Of a DNA stretch of 51,756 nucleotides, positions 15,496 to 24,179 are shown in pieces. This stretch comes from Alphaproteobacteria bacterium (lineage in GTDB: Bacteria > Pseudomonadota > Alphaproteobacteria > Rs-D84). Under the pieces are notes generated by a model. It was given only the letters and a program-made list of their open reading frames with translations, had not been told where the DNA came from and did no database searches. Numbering within the stretch: position 1 is the stretch's first letter; the number at the start of each line of letters is the position of its first letter. Location of the stretch: positions 95,333-147,088 of the forward strand of contig JAFRSV010000016.1 of NCBI GenBank assembly GCA_017427405.1. Direction: 5' to 3'. The position numbers were made by a program, and so were the translations under genes.

Positions 15496-18306
15496 TTATT
15501 CGTGATAGTGTATGAACCAATTATTTTGTGGCCCTGTTGAAATCGGTGTTCCGTGTAGATTGTCAGAATAATGCACCATGGAAACATGGTATTGGTAATC
15601 GCCGTCCGGCCTTGTTGGGTTTGTATAGTTATTTGTATCCGGTTCAATCATAACAAACCGACCGTTACAGGTAATTTGTGTGCCATTTGGATATGTTCCT
15701 GTCGTGTTTGTACCACTAATATTTGCATTCGTGCCATGCACACATACAATGTATTTTGTTCCTTCCGTGGTTTTTAGTGTTGCAACAACATCTGCATTCT
15801 GGGGTATGCAAATGGTTTTTCCGTCTATTGTTTCGGTGCTGCCTTCGCAACAGGCATTATTTTGGTTGCCGGTGGCAGTGGGGATGTATGTGTGGTGCCA
15901 ATGTGAACTGCCACTGAAACAGCAATTGGTCAGATTATCATCGATTTGCATTTGAACATGTGGGGCCGGACAATACATACCTTCGCCCGTGATATTGCCG
16001 GCGGCGGCGTCATCAGGCAGGCATATTTGTTGCCCCATGCTGTTTGTATATGTTGTGTCGGCGGTGCAGCGGTTGTTCACACAACTGCGTGCGTCACTTT
16101 GGTATATGTTTGAAATCATCCGTGCGGTGCCGGTGTTTATTGCAAACCACGAAAGCAAGGTGCTTTGGCCATTTTGTGGCATGTGTATACGGTTGTGTTG
16201 TTCGTCCGCGCTGGTCCCAATGATTACCGCCGGGTATTGTTCGCAATTGCCCCAAATGCGTTCGGCGATTCGACATGCGGCGCATTCGGCGTTTGAATCG
16301 TCACACAAACCGTTCGCGGTGCATATATCTTCGATTGGGGAAATGTTCGCGTTGCCGTATAATTCTTTATAAAAGGCGTATTTGTGGGTGTCACTTGCCG
16401 TTTTGCCAAGGTTATCCATTATCGCCATGATCGCGTCGTCGCCCGCCGATGCGACACAATTTAATACTTCGCCCCAGCATGCCGTGCGTTCAAGTATTGC
16501 GTGCCTGTTTGGTGAAAAATCTATGTCATCGCACAGGTCGAAATTGCCGGAAATTGATTTGCATGATTGGATAATGCAATTTTGACCAACCTGGGTACAA
16601 CTTGAAACAACCGTGTCGTATGTTTTGTCGGTGGCGATTTCGTGAACGCCGGTCCCCCATGACACATCGCCCGTCGAACTTAGCAGGGTTGCACAAGATT
16701 GTTGGACATCGGCGCACATGGTGTTTGCAGTCCTGTCCGCCATGATGCCGAATACGGATAATGCGCGCGCATCAAAATTTTCAATCGAATCGGCCGCAGA
16801 ATTCAAACATTCCGCGGTTAGTTTTGTGCATGCCTGGCGTATTTCCTCTAGCTTTGCGGTTTGTGCAAGTTTGATTTGCGCCAATGCGTCTTCGATAAAT
16901 GCGTCCCAAACGGTGTCGGCAATATCTTCGCAGTGTTCGGTTGCCGTGTTCAGATATTTTTTGCGGTCGTTCAAAAATGTGATGAATTTTCCGGAACTGT
17001 TCGCCGATGTCCATGTTTGGTTCACGCCCGGGCGCGTAATCATGTTATCCAAATCCGCCAAATTCACACTAAGGAATGCGGCCCCCGTTGTTGGGTCGAT
17101 ATAGCGGCCGGTCATATCAAGGCACTTTTCCATTTTTGCCCCGCAAACCGTTGTGTCGGTCAGCATTTCAAGCATTTTCCGCTTGCACGTTAGTAAATCG
17201 TCGGAATTTCGTGTTTGATACGCATCAAGACGCGACATATCAAGCAATGCGCCACTTTCAAATACCTTGGCACGGGCCTGGTCAACCTGGGCCTGGTACG
17301 ACTTTTTGACGGTGTTGCAATCTTGTTCAATTTGCATTTGATAACCACTTTGTGCAAGTGATATTTCTTCGTCGGTGCAAACCTCACGCGCGATGTCGTG
17401 ACAGATGGGCAGGGCGGCATTGTAAAGCGCAACACCGGATTTGGTCGTTGTGTCGATGCCCATAAACGAATCGACCGTATCGAACGCCGCATCAACATTT
17501 AATGCCAATGATATCGCCCCCAGGCCCCCACCACCCGAATCGGTGTCACCGAATTTTGCGTTTAACTTTTTGGCGATGTCGTCCAGTGCGCGTTTTGATT
17601 TTGTTGTGTCGCGGGTGGAATAAAATGCATCTTCGCCCTCTGTTGCGGTGTTTATGGCGTTCACATCTTCGGCATCCATGTTCACCAACAACAATCTTTG
17701 GTTGAAATCCAGCATTTTATTTTCAACGTTTGTCATTTGTTTTTTTATATCGTTGAATTCATTTGAACGGTTTGAGCATGCGCATCGGCGCAGGTTTGCG
17801 TCTTTGTTTGCACAGAATTCATCCATGCATTCATAAAAAATTTCACGACATTTGGTATAGTTTGTGACGATTGCGCCCGCGGTATTGGTTGCCACGCGTG
17901 CGGGCGTGGCGGTTCGTGCATTTGTGCGCGGTGCGCGTGCGGTGCGTGATGCGGTCGCCGTTCGCGCGTTTGTTGCCCGTCGTGTGATGTTTGTGGTTGG
18001 TCGATTTTGAACGGTTGGACGTGTCACGGGGGTGGTACGCGCGGACACGGTGCGTGGCGCGGCGGTGGGTGCCTGAATTGCGCCACGCGATTCGGTTGCG
18101 GCCGTGCGTTGCGTGGTTGATACGTTTCGTGTGGTTGCGTTTTGGTTTGGTGTTGCCGCCGGCGGTGCGGCGCGCGCGGCGGTTGTGGCGGGTGAATACG
18201 CGCGACGCGTCGCGGCACGCGCGGTATCGTCACCATCAACGGCAACCGCGTGCCCAAAGGCAATTATGCCAAGGCATACACAGAAAATTAGTCTGAATCC
18301 TTTCAT
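15496..18306 (-). CDS. Very large secreted Cys-motif protein, paralogue of the window-start gene
   Basis: A 936-residue protein. A signal peptide (about 1-22) is followed by an Arg/Thr/Ala/Pro low-complexity region to about residue 148. A Cys block follows (C153, C160, C165, C174, C176), the same as in the gene at 1-495, then a long mainly helical middle with scattered Cys. The C-terminal third is rich in Cys, Asn, Gly and Thr and reads like an extracellular beta domain. No enzyme motif was seen. Translation starts at ATG 18306, directly after AAAGGG. The sequence upstream (TTTGCTAA) is also conserved with the paralogue. A surface or periplasmic structural role is plausible but unproven. Confidence 0.8.
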   Translation of the reverse strand: MKGFRLIFCVCLGIIAFGHAVAVDGDDTARAATRRAYSPATTAARAAPPAATPNQNATTRNVSTTQRTAATESRGAIQAPTAAPRTVSARTTPVTRPTVQNRPTTNITRRATNARTATASRTARAPRTNARTATPARVATNTAGAIVTNYTKCREIFYECMDEFCANKDANLRRCACSNRSNEFNDIKKQMTNVENKMLDFNQRLLLVNMDAEDVNAINTATEGEDAFYSTRDTTKSKRALDDIAKKLNAKFGDTDSGGGGLGAISLALNVDAAFDTVDSFMGIDTTTKSGVALYNAALPICHDIAREVCTDEEISLAQSGYQMQIEQDCNTVKKSYQAQVDQARAKVFESGALLDMSRLDAYQTRNSDDLLTCKRKMLEMLTDTTVCGAKMEKCLDMTGRYIDPTTGAAFLSVNLADLDNMITRPGVNQTWTSANSSGKFITFLNDRKKYLNTATEHCEDIADTVWDAFIEDALAQIKLAQTAKLEEIRQACTKLTAECLNSAADSIENFDARALSVFGIMADRTANTMCADVQQSCATLLSSTGDVSWGTGVHEIATDKTYDTVVSSCTQVGQNCIIQSCKSISGNFDLCDDIDFSPNRHAILERTACWGEVLNCVASAGDDAIMAIMDNLGKTASDTHKYAFYKELYGNANISPIEDICTANGLCDDSNAECAACRIAERIWGNCEQYPAVIIGTSADEQHNRIHMPQNGQSTLLSWFAINTGTARMISNIYQSDARSCVNNRCTADTTYTNSMGQQICLPDDAAAGNITGEGMYCPAPHVQMQIDDNLTNCCFSGSSHWHHTYIPTATGNQNNACCEGSTETIDGKTICIPQNADVVATLKTTEGTKYIVCVHGTNANISGTNTTGTYPNGTQITCNGRFVMIEPDTNNYTNPTRPDGDYQYHVSMVHYSDNLHGTPISTGPQNNWFIHYHE

Positions 18307-18376
18307 CCCTTTGATACAAGATTAGCAAAATTATGATTTTTCGGGCAAGTGGAAAATGTGCAATAAAATCAAATTT

Positions 18377-18461
18377 TGGTGCGGATAGGGGGACTTGAAC
18401 CCCCACGGATTTCTCCACAGCATCCTTAGTGCTGAGCGTCTACCAATTCCGCCATATCCGC
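18377..18461 (-). tRNA. tRNA-Leu, anticodon AAG
   Basis: The minus strand folds as a class II tRNA. The acceptor GCGGATA pairs with TATCCGC, followed by A and an encoded CCA. The D-arm region TGGCGGAATTGGTAGACGC is typical of tRNA-Leu. The anticodon stem CAGCA/TGCTG encloses the loop CTAAGGA, with AAG at positions 34-36. There is a long variable arm and a T-arm GGGGG-TTCAAGT-CCCCC. AAG reads CUU, and CUC/CUA if A34 is deaminated to inosine. Most bacteria use GAG here. Confidence 0.93.
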
Positions 18462-18565
18462 ACGGCGTGATATTAAAACGGTTGCTATTTTACATAATAA
18501 TGTTTTTTTTTCAATCTTTTTGTGATAAAATATATTTGATAATAAAAAAAGGAATAGGAGTTTCC

Positions 18566-20050
18566 ATGAATACTATCATACGCAGGGCGCTTTTGGGATG
18601 TTCGTTGGTTGCATTGTGCGTTGGCACCGCGGGGGCGGCGGGGACATATTATACGGGGAACTATCGTTCGCCACAGCAAAATTATGCCAAAACATCGTAT
18701 GCCGCACGTCAGCAACAGCAGCAAACAAGTTACGCCCAAGATACAATGTATACACGGACGCGGACGGTTGCGCCGAACAATAATGCATATATTGGTGCGC
18801 CGTACCAAGATTATACGCGGGTTGTTGGAACGGGTGATAAACAGGTTTCGAACCAGACGCGGTTTGTGGATAATAAAAATAAAGTGGAAAAGGGTTTCTT
18901 TTTTGACCTTGGGCTGTCGCATGAATTTGCAAATTGGAACTTTGAAATGAAAGAGGCCGGCAGTAAGTTGCACTATGATAACATTCGTTGGAATGTGATA
19001 GAAGGTGATATGAAATATGTGTTCGGTGGCGATACAACCCCACTGTTGATAGAGGCCGGGGCAAAGTATGGTATGCAATTTGGTGATTCCAATATGGTTG
19101 ATGACGATATTACCAATGGCGGATATTTTATTACCGAATGGTGGAAAGATACTGATTATGACGGAGACGCGGACGAATTGCTTGGGCAACAGATTGGACA
19201 TTCGTTGTCCATTGGCCAAAGCAGCAGTGGTAATATGCTTGGGCTGTATGCCGGATTTGGGTTGCCGGATACATTTCGAATTGGGGTTGCGCGTGTGACG
19301 CCTTCGATTGGGTATCGGTATTTGAAATATAAATTAGAAACCAAAGATGACTATGGTTTAACGGTGGATACCGGATTTTGTACGAATGTTCACGGTGGCG
19401 ATGAAACACAGTGCGACCCAATTGTTATAATTGCATATAATGGAACGCAACAGGTTCTTTGGAATCCTGCGGATGAGAATCAAGATGGTTTTTGGGATAT
19501 TGCAAGTGGCGCGACGGGTGTCAATACAGCCGGGACATATATGTTTCATTTGCCAAGTATAAGTCATTCTTATGAAACGACATGGATGGGGCCATATTTA
19601 GCGTTAGATTTAGATTATGATGTAAATGTGTATAATAAATTTAATGCACGGTTTGAATTTGGATTGCCGATGTATACTTCGACAGGGGACCAGCCGTATC
19701 GTGTCGATTGGCAACATCCGAAAAGTGTCGAAGACAAGGGCGGGTTTGGCGATGCGTGGCATATTGGATTGGGGGCGAATTATATGACGGCGTTGACCGA
19801 AAGCGTGTTTTTCTCGCTTGGGTTCACATTTGATTATTACACCATGTCCGGGGGCGAGGCGAATACATACCTAAACAGTGGGTATTATTCGGATGCTGGT
19901 AATCTTGATAATTTTGAAAATGATGAAACAATCAAAAATATAAAACAAATTCAGGCGGAATGTCCGGGTTGGGTTTGCAAGGTTGACAATGAAATCGAAT
20001 CGATTTATAAATCTATGGGAATCCATGTTGGAATTCAGGCAAAGTTTTAG
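18566..20050 (+). CDS. Omptin-like outer-membrane beta-barrel protein
   Basis: A 494-residue protein with a signal peptide (cut near GTAGA), a Gln/Tyr-rich low-complexity segment (about 30-75), then a barrel. Several blocks line up with OmpT-type proteases as I remember them. SKLHYDNIRWN resembles the SQLDW segment. GDSNMVDDD resembles the GNMVDQD segment that carries the catalytic Asp pair. TTWMGPYLALDLDY resembles a later strand. The second dyad (Asp-x-His in OmpT) may correspond to VDWQHP, but the spacing differs by one. The C-terminus IQAKF ends in Phe as barrels do. AGGAG precedes the ATG. It could be an active surface protease, or a barrel of the same fold without activity. Confidence 0.6.
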   Translation: MNTIIRRALLGCSLVALCVGTAGAAGTYYTGNYRSPQQNYAKTSYAARQQQQQTSYAQDTMYTRTRTVAPNNNAYIGAPYQDYTRVVGTGDKQVSNQTRFVDNKNKVEKGFFFDLGLSHEFANWNFEMKEAGSKLHYDNIRWNVIEGDMKYVFGGDTTPLLIEAGAKYGMQFGDSNMVDDDITNGGYFITEWWKDTDYDGDADELLGQQIGHSLSIGQSSSGNMLGLYAGFGLPDTFRIGVARVTPSIGYRYLKYKLETKDDYGLTVDTGFCTNVHGGDETQCDPIVIIAYNGTQQVLWNPADENQDGFWDIASGATGVNTAGTYMFHLPSISHSYETTWMGPYLALDLDYDVNVYNKFNARFEFGLPMYTSTGDQPYRVDWQHPKSVEDKGGFGDAWHIGLGANYMTALTESVFFSLGFTFDYYTMSGGEANTYLNSGYYSDAGNLDNFENDETIKNIKQIQAECPGWVCKVDNEIESIYKSMGIHVGIQAKF

Positions 20051-20074
20051 GGCATTTATAAAGGTATGACAAGT

Positions 20075-20683
20075 ATGAAAAAATTTTTATCTATTGTGGT
20101 TTTATTTTCGTTGCCGGTGGTTGCGATGGCGGCGGACCTTGTGGGGACGGCGCATGTGAATATGACAAGTGACACCGCCGCGACGGCGAAGCAAATGGCG
20201 TTTGATGATGCGCGGCGGCAAATTATTGTTGATGTGTTGTCGCCATATACGGATGCGGGCGCACTGCGTACGGCGGTTGCGAATGAAAAAAATGCGGTGC
20301 TTACGACACTTGTCGAAAGTTCGGGTATATCGGGGGAAAAAACTTCGGACACGACGTATTCGGCGAATATAAAGATGACCGTGAATCGGGTTGCCGCAAA
20401 AAATTGGTTGGATGGAAATGATGTTCGTAATTGGCTTTCGACCGAAGAAGAGGCGGATAATAAATTCACAATTGTTGCCACGTTAAATGATAAATTTGCG
20501 GATTGGGGTCGAATTCGGCGTGCCGCGAACGGGGTTGGGGTTGATTTGGAAACGGAATCCATTGGCGGTAATCAAATCGTCTTTCGGGCAAATGCCGGTC
20601 GGCGTGCGGCATTGACATCGGCGTTGCGCGAAAACGGTTGGCGGTATCAAGATAAGAATGGACTTTTGCATATTTTTAAGTAA
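20075..20683 (+). CDS. Periplasmic protein of unknown function
   Basis: A 202-residue protein with a clear signal peptide (FLSIVVLFSLPVVAMA, cut before ADLVG). The next segment (GTAHVNMTSDTAATAKQMAFDDARRQII) has the pattern of periplasmic domains in which a strand is followed by a helix of AxxxAxxxAR type, as in FlgT-N- or DUF2066-like proteins. That is only a resemblance. Start 20075 is preferred over 20066 because AAGG then lies 10 nt upstream. It sits between two outer-membrane protein genes, 24 bp after the first, suggesting a shared envelope role. Confidence 0.65.
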   Translation: MKKFLSIVVLFSLPVVAMAADLVGTAHVNMTSDTAATAKQMAFDDARRQIIVDVLSPYTDAGALRTAVANEKNAVLTTLVESSGISGEKTSDTTYSANIKMTVNRVAAKNWLDGNDVRNWLSTEEEADNKFTIVATLNDKFADWGRIRRAANGVGVDLETESIGGNQIVFRANAGRRAALTSALRENGWRYQDKNGLLHIFK

Positions 20684-20718
20684 TAATTTTTTTGGGAATA
20701 AAATCAAAGGAACTAAAA

Positions 20719-21582
20719 ATGAAAAAAATTTCTGTTGCTTTGTGTGCGGCGGCCATGCCTTTGGCGGTGTTTGCCGCGGACACGGATTTAGAAGGTAAAG
20801 AATTGATTTTGAATATTCGGCGAATCGGGCTTGATTTGTCCAAGACCACGGTTCGGCATTCTGATGAATATTATAATTCGCCGATTTCCGCACTAAGTGC
20901 CGATAGCCAAGAATTTATCAAGGGCGTGTTTGATACGGCGTTGGAATATACACATGGGCGTTTGAATTGGGACAACAGTTTGTTTATGGAATACGGGCGA
21001 ACGGAATTGCAACCATATAATGAACCAAAAACCGTGAACGAAAGTGCGGATAAAATTTTATTGTCCAGTAATTTGAACTATGCGTGTTGGGATTTTGATT
21101 CGTTCAAACTTGGGCCAATGGCGCGGGCGGCGTATGAAACGGAATTTGTCCCGGCGAACGATACGGACAATCGGTTAAAGGTTTTGCGTTCTATGGCGGG
21201 TTTTGCGGTGTTCGATTCGCCGATAATCAAAGATTTGCATATCGCGGGCGTGTATGAATATGACTTTACATATGGGCATAGGCAAGTCAGCAAACTTGCC
21301 GCGGAAATTGGTTGGCGACTTGAATACGAATTGCGCGAAGATGTGAAATTTGCGACCGATGGATACTATCGTGAATACCTTGATTATTCGCAATATGTCG
21401 GAACGGATTTGGAACGCGATTTAAGTGTCGTTGCCCGTATGGATACGAACCTTTGGGGTGATTTCACATTGGGACCATATGTGCAATATCGTCGGGCCAA
21501 GGCGCGCGACGCCGAAAGTTATGGCAGCAATTTTATCATCGGCCTGTCGTTTAATTATATAACCAAGTTTGGTTTGTATTAG
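20719..21582 (+). CDS. Outer-membrane beta-barrel protein of unknown function
   Basis: A 287-residue protein with a signal peptide (cut after VFAA). The rest consists of alternating strands rich in Tyr, Asp and Glu: NWDNSLFMEYGRTE, LHIAGVYEYDFTYGHR and FTLGPYVQYRRAKA. The end ITKFGLY is aromatic as in barrels. The pattern suggests a 12-strand barrel, but this is an estimate. AAAGGA precedes the ATG. The gene follows the periplasmic protein by 35 bp and ends directly in a TAAGTG-type repeat. Confidence 0.7.
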   Translation: MKKISVALCAAAMPLAVFAADTDLEGKELILNIRRIGLDLSKTTVRHSDEYYNSPISALSADSQEFIKGVFDTALEYTHGRLNWDNSLFMEYGRTELQPYNEPKTVNESADKILLSSNLNYACWDFDSFKLGPMARAAYETEFVPANDTDNRLKVLRSMAGFAVFDSPIIKDLHIAGVYEYDFTYGHRQVSKLAAEIGWRLEYELREDVKFATDGYYREYLDYSQYVGTDLERDLSVVARMDTNLWGDFTLGPYVQYRRAKARDAESYGSNFIIGLSFNYITKFGLY

Positions 21583-21829
21583 TTGTAAGTGTAAGTGGTT
21601 AGTGTAAGTGGAACCGGCGCATTGCGCCGGTTTTAATTCCCCTTCACTGGCGAAGGGGTGGCGGGGAACACCGCCGGGGTAGTGGTAATAATGTTTTTTT
21701 ATCACCCATACCCCCCGGCTGTTCAGCCGGACCCCTTTCCATAGGAAAGGGGAACTTCATGCTCTGAAATAAAAAAAAAAAAAAACGGGCGTATCGCGCC
21801 CGCTTCACTAACCACTAACACTTACACTA
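21582..21829. repeat. TAGTG/TAAGTG inverted-arm element, copy 1, with two hairpins
   Basis: The left arm (21582-21610) is built from TAAGTG and TTAGTG units right at the stop of the barrel gene. The right arm (21805-21829) is the reverse complement of such units and ends 5 bp before the stop of pbpC. Between them lie a GC hairpin with T-tract (21612-21634), two CCCC-TTC-type palindromic repeats, and a second hairpin CGGGCG-loop-CGCCCG preceded by a long A-run (21773-21802), which can terminate pbpC transcription on the minus strand. The 251-bp gap between the two genes is thus filled. Confidence 0.8.
21635..21757. repeat. Pair of CCCCTTC palindromic repeats in inverted orientation
   Basis: Copy one (21637-21683) has the hairpin CCCCTTCACTGGCGAAGGGG, then GGCGG-loop-CCGCC and GGGGTAGT. 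Copy two (21703-21754) is the inverse: CCCCCCGGCTG-loop-CAGCCGG followed by the hairpin CCCTTTCC-loop-GGAAAGGG. A related pair occurs at 51455-51606. Confidence 0.65.
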
Positions 21830-21833
21830 TCCG

Positions 21834-24179
21834 CTATTTCACCACACTAAAACTCATCTCGCTTGTGGTGCCGGCGGGGTCGGTGACGCGCAGTATATGT
21901 TCGCCCATGGGGACGTTATATTGTAATGTTTCGCCGCTTTTGGTTGTGCCCAATGTTTTGTCGTCCAAAAACCAGAATAACTTTGCGTCCGCATCCGCGC
22001 CAAATGCCATGAATCCGATTGGTTCGAAATCGCGTTCGGCGGTTATTACAATTTTTGTGTCGGGAATTGGTGACACAATTGTTGGCGCGTCCCAATCTTC
22101 GTTTGTTTCCGTGGCTTTGCATCCAGGCATAAACGCCGGCGCGGTTTTTCGTCGGATACCCGCGCGCCGAAACATATCGATGTATTCCGAATCCCAAAAT
22201 TCAAAGATTTCATTGTGTGTGGTCTTTGGGTCGGGGTCGCATGCGCGCAGGCCGGTTTTATTATCAATTGCAATCGAACGGTGCACGGTGTTCCGGGTAA
22301 GTGGTGATTTGCCCGGAATAAAATAAGACGCGACTTTTTTCGGGCAATATGGACCGGCGATGTTGCCACCGATTTCACACATGTCAACGGTTATTACGTT
22401 TAATTCTGGGCGCATAAAGTTGTTGTCCGTAATCGGTGTGCCGATTGATGCATAGTGGTTTGCAATCGTTTGGCCAAGTGCAAAATATATTGGTGCGGCG
22501 GCACGTGCGCCACTAAATTCATTGTTCGGGGTGCCGTCAAAATTGCCGACCCACACGACCAAAACAAAGTCGCCGAAAATTCCCGCCGTCCATGCGTCGC
22601 GATACGATGACGATGTGCCTGTTTTCCAATAGTGCTTTATCGGGCTTTGCGTGTTTTTTGCAAATGGAATTTTTTTCGTCGGTGTTGATTGGTGCCCCAA
22701 CATATCGATGGTTAGGAAAAATGCCTCTGGTGATAAAAGGTTTGTTATTTCTGTGTCTGGTGAATTTAATTCTGTTTTAATTGCGCGACGCGCCCCAAGG
22801 TTTGCCATTGTTGCATAAATGTCCGCAAGTTCGAACATTGAAACCTCGGCCCCGCCAAGTGCAACAGATATGCCGTAATGTTCCGCCGGGCGCAGGTTTG
22901 CAACGCCGGAATCAGACAAAATTTTATGAAAATTTTTTGCACCGATTTCACGGACAAGGTTTATTGCCGGGATATTTCGTGAATGCGTCAATGCGTCGTG
23001 CGCAAGGATGGGACCGTAAAAATCGTTGTCTGAATTTTCCGGCGCATAAACGCCAAAGTTTACGCGCGCATCGCGCAATAATGTCATGCCGTGTATCAAT
23101 CCCATGTCGGTGGCGGTGGCATAAATAAGGGGTTTTAGTGTGGAACCGGGGCTGCGTCGGGCGCGAACGCCGTCGTTTTCACCATATATTTCGCGGTCAA
23201 AATAATTTGCCGAACCAATATAGCAAAGCGTTTCCATTGTTTTATAATTCACCAAAATCGCCGCCGCATTTGTGACACCATGCGACCGGCGTGTGGCGAT
23301 TTCGCGCGCGATTGTTTTTTCCATTTTGGTTTGAAGATTTAAATCCAATGTTGTCGTGATTTCAGATTTCTTTATTTTTTGCGTGTTCAAAAAATCCGTA
23401 AAATGTGGCGCCAAAAAGGGCAGGTCGCGCGGCGATTTTGTTTCAATTGGCATGTCGGCAAATGTCAAAAGGTTTGTGTCGGTTGGGTATTCAGCGACCC
23501 AGCGTTCAATCAAATTTTTACGCATGGATTCAAGGTTTTTTATGCCGGTGGTTGTGTTTAATCCGCGCTTTACGGGGTTTTGCGGAACGGTCGCAAGTGT
23601 GATTGATTCTATTTTTGTTAAATCGCGTGCGGGTTTGCCAAAATATATTGTTGATGCGGCGCCGATGCCTTCGATATTGCCACCATATGGTGCAAGGTTA
23701 AGGTAGGCTTCTATTATTTCATCTTTGGAATGAAACAGGTCAATGTAAAAGGCCAGTGCGATTTGTTGCATTTTGCCAAGAAAAGTTTTGCTGTTTATGT
23801 CGTATTTTAATCGTGCAACCTGCATGGTGATGGTTGATGCGCCAACCGGGTGTGGGGTGCGGGATGCATATTGCTTTATCGCACGAAAAAGTGAAATTGG
23901 ATTTACGCCGATATGATTATAAAAATGTTTATCTTCGTATAAAATAATTGCGTTCGCGATGTGTGGACTTATTTCCGAAAGGGGTGTGTAAACGCGATAT
24001 TTGTCATCGGCGGCAAGGGTCAGGCGCAACAATTTTCCATCGCGGTCGTAATATGCGCGTGAAAAAGAAATGCCGTCTAATATCGGTGCGGTAAAAAAGA
24101 ACCTGATAATCGCCCATACGACAGTAAGTGCGCCAATAATAATTCCGAACCATCGCAAGATTTTTTTAATTCGCTTCAT
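21834..24179 (-). CDS. pbpC: Penicillin-binding protein 1C (bifunctional peptidoglycan synthase)
   Basis: PBP1C builds glycan strands and carries a penicillin-binding domain. The 781-residue product has a membrane anchor (about 9-30). The glycosyltransferase domain includes EDKHFYNHIGV and GASTITMQVARL. The transpeptidase domain has SPGSTLKPLIY (catalytic Ser), SRNIP and KTGTSSSYRDAW, and a C-terminal beta domain typical of PBP1C follows. ATG 24179 overlaps the end of the alpha-2-macroglobulin gene by 14 bp, so the two are translationally linked. The same pairing (yfhM-pbpC) occurs in E. coli and many other bacteria. Confidence 0.95.
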   Translation of the reverse strand: MKRIKKILRWFGIIIGALTVVWAIIRFFFTAPILDGISFSRAYYDRDGKLLRLTLAADDKYRVYTPLSEISPHIANAIILYEDKHFYNHIGVNPISLFRAIKQYASRTPHPVGASTITMQVARLKYDINSKTFLGKMQQIALAFYIDLFHSKDEIIEAYLNLAPYGGNIEGIGAASTIYFGKPARDLTKIESITLATVPQNPVKRGLNTTTGIKNLESMRKNLIERWVAEYPTDTNLLTFADMPIETKSPRDLPFLAPHFTDFLNTQKIKKSEITTTLDLNLQTKMEKTIAREIATRRSHGVTNAAAILVNYKTMETLCYIGSANYFDREIYGENDGVRARRSPGSTLKPLIYATATDMGLIHGMTLLRDARVNFGVYAPENSDNDFYGPILAHDALTHSRNIPAINLVREIGAKNFHKILSDSGVANLRPAEHYGISVALGGAEVSMFELADIYATMANLGARRAIKTELNSPDTEITNLLSPEAFFLTIDMLGHQSTPTKKIPFAKNTQSPIKHYWKTGTSSSYRDAWTAGIFGDFVLVVWVGNFDGTPNNEFSGARAAAPIYFALGQTIANHYASIGTPITDNNFMRPELNVITVDMCEIGGNIAGPYCPKKVASYFIPGKSPLTRNTVHRSIAIDNKTGLRACDPDPKTTHNEIFEFWDSEYIDMFRRAGIRRKTAPAFMPGCKATETNEDWDAPTIVSPIPDTKIVITAERDFEPIGFMAFGADADAKLFWFLDDKTLGTTKSGETLQYNVPMGEHILRVTDPAGTTSEMSFSVVK

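Noticed and set aside
15496-18306. Autotransporter or adhesin
   Set aside because: No C-terminal barrel with terminal Phe and no passenger beta-helix repeats seen.
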